Shown here piece after piece: positions 1-5,017 of a stretch of DNA of 9,079 nucleotides (the first letter of the stretch is position 1; the number at the start of each line of letters is the position of its first letter). The notes beneath the pieces were generated by a model. That model did no database searches, was not told where the DNA came from, and saw only the letters and a list, made by a program, of their open reading frames with translations. Position numbers and translations under genes: made by a program. The DNA is taken from the NCBI GenBank assembly GCA_049515555.1, contig JBEKTY010000249.1, positions 1-9,079 on the forward strand. Direction: 5' to 3'. Source of the stretch: JBEKTY01 sp049515555 (GTDB taxonomy: Bacteria; Planctomycetota; Planctomycetia; Pirellulales; Thermoguttaceae).

Positions 1-1
1 C

Positions 2-100
2 ATCGCCACGGCCCGCGAGTCGCACATCAAACGAACACGCAAAAAACTGCGGAAAATGGGCATCTACCTGAAAGATCTCATCCGCTGCAAATGGCCTTGA
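2..100 (+). CDS. 3' end of an unidentified gene, basic helix-rich C-terminus
   Basis: Reading frame 2 is open from the window edge to a TGA at 98-100 and encodes a 32-residue tail. It contains TARESHIKRTRKKLRKMGIY, is rich in Lys and Arg, and ends in KWP. The start lies outside the window. The S-H-I-K-R-x-R-K-K-L pattern resembles the recognition helix of HTH DNA-binding domains, where a basic helix follows a turn, so a transcription regulator tail is possible. That is inference from a short stretch. Frame 1 is also open to a TAA at 211-213, but its translation has no protein-like pattern and runs through the inverted repeat at 154-191. Confidence 0.45.
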   Translation: MATARESHIKRTRKKLRKMGIYLKDLIRCKWP

Positions 101-153
101 ACTTGCGCAGTAATACTAATTGCCTTCTTGGCTATCTTGGGCATGAAATGTTG

Positions 154-191
154 GTCCCGCCCTTCCTCCGCGAGAGGGGGAAGGTGGGGAC
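154..191. repeat. Imperfect inverted repeat, REP-like
   Basis: Arms 154-166 (gtcccgcccttcc) and 179-191 (ggaaggtggggac) pair at 11 of 13 positions around a 12-nt loop. There is no T-tract, so a simple intrinsic terminator is not supported. The 'cttcctccgcgagaggg' core resembles the 'ctccctccgggagaggg' hairpin of the element at 8895-9079, so it may be a decayed relative. It sits 25 bp before the next start codon. Confidence 0.5.
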
Positions 192-216
192 CTCGTCGGA
201 TTTCCGGGAGTAAGGT

Positions 217-1194
217 ATGGGGAGATCATTGATTGTCCTGCTGTTTACGGCAGCCGGTGTCGGCGGATGGTATGTCACCAGTCATTACGCGATCGAGGTG
301 CATCGCGGCCAGGACGGCAGATGGGAGTCGGTGCGGGTCGCCTCGCGCGGCGTCCAGCCGGGCACCCCCGGGGCCGGCGACTTGCCGCCGGCCGGACCTG
401 CGCGGTCGGCCGTCCGCATCGCCAGCTTCGATCTGGACGGCCTGGACGACAACAAGTTAGCCAATCCCCAGGTCTGCGACGCCCTGGTGCGGGTCATTCC
501 CCGCTTCGACATCGTGGCCGTTCAGGGCATCCGCTCGAAGAACCGCAGCGTGCTGGTACGCCTGATCGAGCAGATCAACGCCACGGGCCGGTCCTACGAT
601 TTCGCCACCTGCCCCACCTTGGATCGCGACCCGGTCGAAACGTACAACGCCCTGCTGTTCGATCTGACCTCAGTCGAGATCGACCGCTCGACGGTGCACT
701 CGGTCGAGGATTCGGCGCGGCGGTTTCGGGTAAAGCCCCTGTTGGCGTCGTTTCGCGTGCGGGGTCCGCCGGAGAGCGAGGCCTTCACCTTCACGCTGGT
801 CAACGTGATGGTCGATCCGCGCCGGACGCCGCAAGAGTTGGACCTGCTGGCCGACGTGTTCCGGGCGGCCCGCGACTCGCAGCGCAACGAGGACGACATA
901 ATCATGTTGGGCGATTTCGATGCCGACCCGGATCACTTGGGCCGGTTGGCCCAGGTACCCAACCTCGCGGCTGCCATCAACGCCACGCCGACCACAACCC
1001 GCGGCACCCGGCTGTCCGACAACATCCTCTTCGATCGCCGGGCCACCATCGAGTACACCGGCCGATCCGCGGTGATGGACCTGATCCGCGAGCTGGACTT
1101 GACCCCCCAGGCGGCGCTGGAGGTCTCCGAGCATCTGCCGGTCTGGGCGGAGTTCAGCTCCTACGAGGGCGGGCAATCCGGCCACGTGCCGTGA
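217..1194 (+). CDS. Exported EEP/DNase I-fold protein with degenerate active site
   Basis: This 325-residue protein has a short N-terminal hydrophobic segment (residues 4-20), which suggests export or membrane anchoring, then an endonuclease/exonuclease/phosphatase fold from about residue 66. The fold is recognisable from RIASFDLDGLDDNK (67-80), FDIVAVQGIR (97-106), LVNVMVDPRRTPQELDLL (194-211), LGDFDAD (231-237), DNILFD (268-273) and SEHLPVWAEF (304-313). In active family members these read SFN, VALQEIR, NxHxDP, GDFNAD, DN and SDHxPV. Here the metal-binding Glu is Gly104, the His of the NxH motif is Met198, the Asn of GDFN is Asp235 and the Asp of SDH is Glu305. Asp233, Asp268-Asn269 and His306 remain. 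The fold is seen clearly, but nuclease or phosphatase activity is doubtful, so a binding or structural role is possible. The ATG at 217 has GGAG six bases upstream. Confidence 0.8.
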   Translation: MGRSLIVLLFTAAGVGGWYVTSHYAIEVHRGQDGRWESVRVASRGVQPGTPGAGDLPPAGPARSAVRIASFDLDGLDDNKLANPQVCDALVRVIPRFDIVAVQGIRSKNRSVLVRLIEQINATGRSYDFATCPTLDRDPVETYNALLFDLTSVEIDRSTVHSVEDSARRFRVKPLLASFRVRGPPESEAFTFTLVNVMVDPRRTPQELDLLADVFRAARDSQRNEDDIIMLGDFDADPDHLGRLAQVPNLAAAINATPTTTRGTRLSDNILFDRRATIEYTGRSAVMDLIRELDLTPQAALEVSEHLPVWAEFSSYEGGQSGHVP

Positions 1195-1200
1195 GGCGGA

Positions 1201-1252
1201 GGGGTTAAAGGGCTAAGGGGTTGAGGGGTTGAGGGGATGAGGGGATGAGGGG
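1201..1252. repeat. G-rich octamer tandem array (ggggttga/ggggatga)
   Basis: Six and a half consecutive octamers run from 1201: ggggttaa, agggctaa, two ggggttga, two ggggatga, then gggg. It starts just after the EEP gene stop. The G4 blocks at 8-bp spacing could form G-quadruplexes. The units are reverse complements of the C-rich octamers at 1438-1533 (tcaacccc against ggggttga), so the two arrays form a loose long inverted repeat around 1256-1399. Confidence 0.85.
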
Positions 1253-1255
1253 AAC

Positions 1256-1377
<122 letters not shown>

Positions 1378-1378
1378 G

Positions 1379-1399
1379 CCGGCGGCTAGCAGCCGCCGG
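1379..1399. repeat. Perfect 9-bp hairpin
   Basis: ccggcggct (1379-1387) and agccgccgg (1391-1399) pair perfectly around a 3-nt loop, two bases after the structured repeat. No T-run follows on either strand, so it is more likely part of the repeat cluster than a terminator. Bases 1400-1437 show nothing recognisable. Confidence 0.65.
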
Positions 1400-1437
1400 A
1401 TGCTGACGCGATGCGAGGAGATCTAGGCTGAACACCC

Positions 1438-1533
1438 TCAACCCCTTATCCCCTTATCCCCTCAACCCCTTAGCCCCTTATCCCCTCAACCCCTAATCCC
1501 CTTATCCCCTCAACCCCTAATCCCCTTATCCCC
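1438..1533. repeat. Four 24-bp tandem units made of C-rich octamers
   Basis: Twelve octamers run without interruption and are ordered as four 24-bp units at 1438, 1462, 1486 and 1510. Every unit is tcaacccc, then a variable octamer (ttatcccc, ttagcccc, taatcccc, taatcccc), then ttatcccc. The array is the inverted counterpart of 1201-1252. It ends only 10 bp before the ATG of the HD-domain gene and so occupies the place where its promoter and ribosome binding site would be expected. Confidence 0.9.
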
Positions 1534-1543
1534 GTGGTCGAAC

Positions 1544-2131
1544 ATGCACCTCTCCCCCCGCTTCACCGAGGCCCTGGTCTACGCCGCCACTCTTCATCAG
1601 CACCAGCGGCGGAAGGTATCCGGCGCGCCATACGTGGCGCATCTGCTTCGCGTGGCCGGCATCGTGCTCGAAGGCGGCGGAGAGGACGAGGGGATTGCCG
1701 CCTTGCTGCACGACGCGGTGGAAGACCAGGGGGGCAAGCCAGTCTGCCAGGAGATCAGCCGCCGCTTCGGCGAGCAGGTGGCGGCGATCGTCGAAGGCTG
1801 CACCGACGCGGACGTCAGTCCCAAGCCGCCCTGGCGCCAGCGAAAAGAGGCCCACTTGGCCAGGCTGAGGCACGCCTCGGACGCCGTGCGATTGGTGGTC
1901 GCCGCCGACAAGCTCGACAATGCCCGGGCGCTCTCGGCCGAGTATCGCCGCCGCGGCGAGTCGCTGTGGGATTTCTTCCAGGGCGGCCGCGATGGCACGC
2001 TCTGGTACTACCGGTCGATGCTGGAAGTGTTGTCAGCGACCGGCACATCCCCCCTCCTGGACGAGCTGCGGCGTACCGTGGACCAACTCGATCAGCTTAT
2101 CCACACCATGCGTATGAGGGGATCGGAATGA
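1544..2131 (+). CDS. Small RelA/SpoT/Mesh1-type HD-domain phosphohydrolase
   Basis: This 195-residue cytoplasmic protein matches the length and layout of small alarmone hydrolases, the single HD domain related to SpoT and metazoan Mesh1. Visible motifs are HQHQRRKVSGAPYVAH (18-33) with basic residues 22-24 and metal ligand His33, LLHDAVED (54-61) with the His56-Asp57 pair and Glu60-Asp61, and VVAADKLDNARAL (118-130) with Asp122 and Asn126. All expected metal and nucleotide-contact residues are present. Family knowledge predicts Mn-dependent removal of pyrophosphate from (p)ppGpp, or hydrolysis of a related phosphorylated nucleotide. No synthetase, TGS or ACT domain is attached. No Shine-Dalgarno sequence is seen before the ATG, because the repeat array at 1438-1533 comes within 10 bp. 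Exact substrate is inferred. Confidence 0.87.
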   Translation: MHLSPRFTEALVYAATLHQHQRRKVSGAPYVAHLLRVAGIVLEGGGEDEGIAALLHDAVEDQGGKPVCQEISRRFGEQVAAIVEGCTDADVSPKPPWRQRKEAHLARLRHASDAVRLVVAADKLDNARALSAEYRRRGESLWDFFQGGRDGTLWYYRSMLEVLSATGTSPLLDELRRTVDQLDQLIHTMRMRGSE

Positions 2132-2153
2132 TCCACCCTAATGGGTATTTTGG

Positions 2154-2183
2154 TTGACACGGGAAAATAGGCGAAGTTATACT
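2154..2183 (+). promoter_or_regulatory. Near-consensus sigma70-type promoter
   Basis: TTGACA (2154-2159) and TATACT (2178-2183) are separated by 18 bp. The -35 is perfect and the -10 matches 5 of 6 positions. Transcription would begin near 2190, about 240 nt before the coiled-coil gene. It is the best promoter in the window and likely drives 2431-3556 or a small RNA in the leader. Confidence 0.7.
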
Positions 2184-2189
2184 ACCAGA

Positions 2190-2430
2190 GTGATCGTGAC
2201 CGTGCGGTTCAGCCAGGGCTCGGGGTGTCTGGGGAATTAGGCTTGGTGGCCCGAGTCTCCGCTGCTGTTGTCGGCGCCAAGGGAACCGCCCCGGGCAACC
2301 TATACTATGAGCGGCCAGAAATGATACGACGCCTTCCCTACTGTTACGGCTCGGCTCATTTCAAACCGTGCGAAGCATAAATGCTGAGACGGGCCGCTTG
2401 CCGCGTCGTTGAAACCAGAGAGGTCGTGAT
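2190..2430 (+). other. Long untranslated leader, possible structured RNA
   Basis: The stretch between the predicted transcription start and the coiled-coil gene holds no credible ORF. It has local complementarities, for example gcttgg near 2242-2247 against ccaagg near 2278-2283, and a second TATACT at 2301-2306 without a matching -35. No tRNA, tmRNA or recognisable riboswitch core was seen. The 240-nt length downstream of a strong promoter leaves room for a regulatory leader or a separate small RNA, but no family can be named. Confidence 0.3.
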
Positions 2431-3312
2431 ATGAACCTCGTGGGAAAAATCTTTACCGTCCTGATTCTAGTCATGAGCGTGGTTTTCGCCTCCTGCATGG
2501 TGGCGGTCTACGCGACCCACAAGAACTGGATGGTGGTCGTCGACAATGCGACTGCAACTCCCACGGCGCCCCTGGGGCTGTCGCAGCAGTTGACCGCCGC
2601 GCGGACCGAGAACAAAGACTTGGAGAAGAAGAAGCAGGACCTCGAGTCAACGATCCAGATCGAGAAGACTCGTTTCGACAAGCGCGCGGCCCAATTGGAA
2701 ACCGAGAACCAGGCCCTGCGCAAGGAGAAGCTCGCCAACGAGGGCCAGATCCAAGATCTCGAAAAGCAGGTCCGCGAGGCCGTGATGGCCATGAAAGCCA
2801 CCCACGAGACGCTGGCCGTCCTGCGGCAGCAGGTCGACACGCTGCGGGTAGACCTCAAAACGGCGCAGACCGTGCGCGACGACACGTTCAAGAAAGTCGT
2901 CGATCTGACCGACCAGGTCAACAGCCTGGCCAACGAGCGCGTGCGGTTGAACAAACTGAGCAAGGACCTGGTCGACCAATTGACCAAGGCCCGCGAGTGC
3001 CTGCATTACTTCAAGCTGAACGAGGGCGCGGATTACAAGGCGAAGGAGCCGCCGACGGGCTTGCAGGGCGAGATCACCGGCGTGCCGCGGGCAGACCTGG
3101 TCGAAGTCTCGATCGGCGCCGACGACGGCCTGCGGAAGGGCCACAAGCTGGAGGTGGTTCGCGTCGGCGGGGGCGTGGTGAGCTACGTGGGCCGCGTCGA
3201 AGTCATGGAAGCCTCGCCCGACCGTGCCGTCTGTCGCCCCGATCCGGCCATGCTCCGCAGCCCCATTCAAAAGGGTGATCGTGTCTACGCCAATCTCTCC
3301 CAAGTTCGATGA
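2431..3312 (+). CDS. Membrane-anchored coiled-coil protein, planctomycete type
   Basis: This 293-residue protein has an N-terminal transmembrane or uncleaved signal segment (residues 6-28). A long charged coiled coil follows at about 50-190, with Leu, Val and Ile at heptad spacing and many Glu, Lys and Gln (for example ENKDLEKKKQDLE and LETENQALRKEK). A compact C-terminal domain at about 208-290 contains LVEVSIGADDGLRKGHKLEV, YVGRVEVM, DRAVCR and QKGDRVYANL, a small beta-rich domain. From memory, this architecture recurs as a conserved hypothetical in planctomycetes, with the coil probably in the periplasm. Function is unknown, and a scaffold or envelope-spacer role is only a guess. The ATG follows an AGAGAGGT ribosome-binding site (2417-2424) and lies behind the promoter at 2154. 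Its 3' end overlaps the next gene by 32 bp. Confidence 0.85.
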   Translation: MNLVGKIFTVLILVMSVVFASCMVAVYATHKNWMVVVDNATATPTAPLGLSQQLTAARTENKDLEKKKQDLESTIQIEKTRFDKRAAQLETENQALRKEKLANEGQIQDLEKQVREAVMAMKATHETLAVLRQQVDTLRVDLKTAQTVRDDTFKKVVDLTDQVNSLANERVRLNKLSKDLVDQLTKARECLHYFKLNEGADYKAKEPPTGLQGEITGVPRADLVEVSIGADDGLRKGHKLEVVRVGGGVVSYVGRVEVMEASPDRAVCRPDPAMLRSPIQKGDRVYANLSQVR

Positions 3313-3556
3313 GCCGCCGGACGAGCCGCGCTTTCGCAAGCCGCGGGCCGACGTCTATACCGTCCTGCTGGTGATCTCCCTGCTGGCCATTATTCTGGCC
3401 ACGGTGCTGCTGTGGCTGGTAATGCAGACCTACGACTACAAGATCAAGGGCGGGCCCGTGGCGGTCAGTGTTGAGCACTCAGCGGTCAGCAATCAGCAAT
3501 CAGCAGCCAACAGCCAGGGTTCAGCAGTGAACGCATCGCGGGAATTCTGTGGCTGA
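3281..3556 (+). CDS. Small single-pass membrane protein with repeat-derived tail
   Basis: This small protein overlaps the end of the coiled-coil gene. I prefer GTG 3281 (91 residues), because AAAAGGG lies just upstream; GTG 3275 and an in-frame ATG at 3224 are alternatives, the latter requiring a 30-codon leader read from inside the upstream gene. The N-terminus is Pro-rich and charged (PKFDEPPDEPRFRKPRADVY), followed by one transmembrane segment at about 25-48 (TVLLVISLLAIILATVLLWL) and YDYKIKGGP. From about residue 63 the protein (VEHSAVSNQQSAANSQGSAV) is encoded by the tandem-repeat DNA at 3467-3587, so the native C-terminus was probably replaced or extended. The overlap implies co-translation with the coiled-coil protein, and the two may act together in the membrane. 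Function unknown. Confidence 0.7.
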   Translation: MSTPISPKFDEPPDEPRFRKPRADVYTVLLVISLLAIILATVLLWLVMQTYDYKIKGGPVAVSVEHSAVSNQQSAANSQGSAVNASREFCG

Positions 3557-3587
3557 CCGCTGATAGCTGATCGCTGACCGCTTCATA
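3467..3587. repeat. Inverted array of gcaatcag/gcggtcag-type repeats
   Basis: Direct copies such as gcggtcagcaatcagcaatc (from 3482) are followed by the opposite orientation at 3551-3585 (ggctgaccgctgatagctga and onwards). The period is 7-8 bp. The first half codes for the tail of the small membrane protein, whose TGA (3554-3556) lies in the second half. Confidence 0.75.
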
Positions 3588-3753
3588 GTGTACGCCAGTA
3601 CAATAGATGCACCGCAGCGGGGCAAGCATTGTCTTGGGTTTCGCGCGGATTTTGGACTTGAAAATGGGCCAGCACTTATGGTAAGGTAAGCGTCGATCTG
3701 CGGGTATCTGCGGGGCCTGGTCATCAGGTGTCTCTAAGAGCCCGCCGTCGGGA
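3588..3753. other. Gap with weak operator-like palindrome
   Basis: No gene is seen. tgtac gcca gtaca (3589-3602) is a short perfect palindrome overlapping a TACAAT (3599-3604), so a weak promoter with an operator is conceivable, but no convincing -35 is present. Bases 3741-3767 contain cccgccg and cggcggg, which could pair as an alternative, smaller copy of the terminator hairpin that follows. Confidence 0.25.
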
Positions 3754-3839
3754 GCGGTTCCGGCGGGGCCAATAAAAAAAGCCCGCCGCCGGAATCGCTT
3801 CCGGCGGCGGGCTTTTTTTATTGGCCCCGCCGGAATCGC
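3754..3839. terminator. 86-bp near-perfect palindrome, bidirectional terminator
   Basis: Arms 3754-3794 and 3799-3839 (41 bp each, 4-nt loop tcgc) pair with a single mismatch. The core is a GC stem, gcccgccgccggaa with ttccggcggcgggc, flanked by seven A on the left and seven T on the right, so each strand shows an intrinsic terminator with a U-tract. Outside the A/T tracts the pairing continues through ggcggggccaat and attggccccgcc. It would stop transcripts from 2431-3556 and any antisense transcripts from the right. Confidence 0.88.
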
Positions 3840-3841
3840 GA

Positions 3842-3873
3842 CAGCCGCAAGCGCCCGCCACCGCTTGCGGCTG
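3842..3873. repeat. Perfect 12-bp hairpin after the terminator
   Basis: cagccgcaagcg (3842-3853) and cgcttgcggctg (3862-3873) pair perfectly around an 8-nt loop. It lies between the terminator and the HTH gene start. No U-tract follows. It could be a leader structure or an operator for the HTH protein. No promoter is evident between 3820 and 3890. Confidence 0.55.
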
Positions 3874-3902
3874 GAGACCCTTGGCGGCCCGGGAGGGCAA
3901 CC

Positions 3903-4295
3903 ATGATTGCACGCGCCGTAGCCCGGCACATCCGCCGCCTGCTCGACGAAAAGCGATTGAGCCATCGCCTGATCGCCTCCGCCGCCGGCGTCTGCCGCGG
4001 CACCGTGGCGGCAATCGCCGCGGGCCGCGGGCCCAACGGCCAACCGCACGGCTCGGGCAACGGCGAAGAATTTCAAGATCCTGCCGGGCCGTTCGAGCGT
4101 TGTCCGGGCTGTGGCGGGATGGTGAACATGCCCTGCCGCTTGTGCCTCGCCAGAAGCCTGCTGCAATCGGGCGGGGCCGTGCTGCCGCCGCCCGACGACG
4201 CCGCAGACCCGCTCCACCTGGACCTGAAGGAAGACCATCGGCGGCGCTACGAGCAGGTCTGCGCCCGCCGGCAAGCCGAGAAGGAGAACCCATGA
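3903..4295 (+). CDS. HTH plus zinc-ribbon protein, probable small regulator
   Basis: This 130-residue protein starts with a helix-turn-helix-like region at about 5-43 (IRRLLDEKRLSHRLIASAAG, then VCRGTVAAIAAGRG). The pattern resembles Xre-type domains, where a conserved Ala-Gly turn precedes a recognition helix. A putative zinc site follows at 67-81: CPGC, seven residues, then CRLC (Cys67, 70, 78, 81). The C-terminal third is acidic, then basic. The ATG follows GGAGGGC (3891-3897). The stop overlaps the next start as ATGA, so it is translationally coupled to the cysteine peptidase. Its place at the head of the accessory region, just after a strong terminator, fits a regulator of the module, but target and ligand are unknown. 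Confidence 0.72.
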   Translation: MIARAVARHIRRLLDEKRLSHRLIASAAGVCRGTVAAIAAGRGPNGQPHGSGNGEEFQDPAGPFERCPGCGGMVNMPCRLCLARSLLQSGGAVLPPPDDAADPLHLDLKEDHRRRYEQVCARRQAEKENP

Positions 4296-4876
4296 CCCGC
4301 GTCCATCACCGCGAGCCGAGGCTGGTTCGCTACCCCGCCGTCCGCCACCACATTCGCGACGGGGATCTGCTGTTGTTGCGCCGCCGGGGAATAATCGCGG
4401 TTACCGGCCGCGGCGAGCACAGCCATGCCGCCAAGGCCGCCTGGTGGGGCAACGACCTGTTCTGCTTGGAGGTTCGCGAGTGGATCGGCGGCCGGGCCGT
4501 TACGCTCTCCAGTCAGGTGGCCCGCTGGCCCGGCCGAATCGACGTCTACCAGGCGAATCCGGACAACCGCTGGCCGAGTTACAACCGTGCGGGGGCGGTC
4601 CGCGCCATGCGCCGCCTGTGCGGCTGCCAGTATGGCTACGCGGCCCTGGTCGGCGCGGCCCTGCTGCACCTGCCCGTGGCGCGATGGTTTGTCCGGCCCC
4701 GACTGGACCAGGAGGCGGCCGAAGGCAGCCCGCCCTTCTGCAGCCAGGCCTGCTCGATGGCCGACCGGCTCGGCGGCGGCGTCGATCCGGTCGAGAATCT
4801 GCCCGACCGGCTCACCGAGCCGGCCGACCTGGCGCGATCCCCTTTCTACCGATACCGATTTACCTTGCTCCCGTGA
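4292..4876 (+). CDS. Permuted NlpC/P60 (YiiX-like) cysteine peptidase/amidase
   Basis: This 194-residue protein starts at ATG 4292, behind AAGGAGAA (4281-4288) and coupled through ATGA to the HTH gene. The longer upstream reading frame is not used, since it runs through the terminator palindrome. The layout matches the circularly permuted NlpC/P60 families. IRDGDLLLL (21-29) starts the barrel, GEHSHAA (41-47) carries the catalytic His45 in the typical S-H pair, CLEVRE (58-63) offers the acidic residue, and PPFCSQACSMADRL (147-160) holds the nucleophile Cys150, equivalent to the CSE motif. LPDRLTEPADLARSP (170-184) matches the Pro-rich ending. Family members act as amidases or peptidases on cell-wall peptides, lipids or proteins. 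No signal peptide is seen, so a phage-style lysin released by another route, or a cytoplasmic amidase, are both possible. Confidence 0.72.
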   Translation: MTRVHHREPRLVRYPAVRHHIRDGDLLLLRRRGIIAVTGRGEHSHAAKAAWWGNDLFCLEVREWIGGRAVTLSSQVARWPGRIDVYQANPDNRWPSYNRAGAVRAMRRLCGCQYGYAALVGAALLHLPVARWFVRPRLDQEAAEGSPPFCSQACSMADRLGGGVDPVENLPDRLTEPADLARSPFYRYRFTLLP

Positions 4877-4998
4877 GCTGTGGGCCATGAGCCGTGAGCT
4901 GTGAGCAATGAGCTTTGAGCAATCGCCGCGCACTCACCACTCGCCACTCACCACTCACCACTCACCACTCACCACTCGCCACTATCCACTATCCACTA
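4873..4998. repeat. Tandem gtgagctg-type repeats followed by nine actcacc heptamers
   Basis: gtgagctgtg, ccatgagcc and gtgagcaatgagc units (4873-4922) are followed by heptamers at 4932-4994: actcacc, actcgcc, four actcacc, actcgcc, two actatcc. The gtgag and ctcac cores are complementary, so the gap again holds an inverted pair. The array begins at the peptidase stop codon and ends 20 bp before the protease start. Confidence 0.88.
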
Positions 4999-5017
4999 AT
5001 TCGAGGAGGGCTCAGTC

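Noticed and set aside
1438..1533. CRISPR-like or telomere-like array
   Set aside because: The 24-bp units are contiguous with no spacers, and each is built of three octamers. It sits inside a gene gap and pairs with 1201-1252, so it is a low-complexity tandem array, not a CRISPR or chromosome end.
1534..2157. Alternative + strand frame overlapping the HD gene
   Set aside because: Its Arg/Pro/Gly-rich translation has no motif, whereas the frame from 1544 carries every HD-family residue.
3821..4291. Upstream extension of the NlpC/P60-like gene (a 351-residue reading frame)
   Set aside because: The extension runs through the terminator palindrome and the HTH gene in another frame and is Arg/Pro-rich. 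The ATG at 4292 has a good ribosome-binding site and ATGA coupling.
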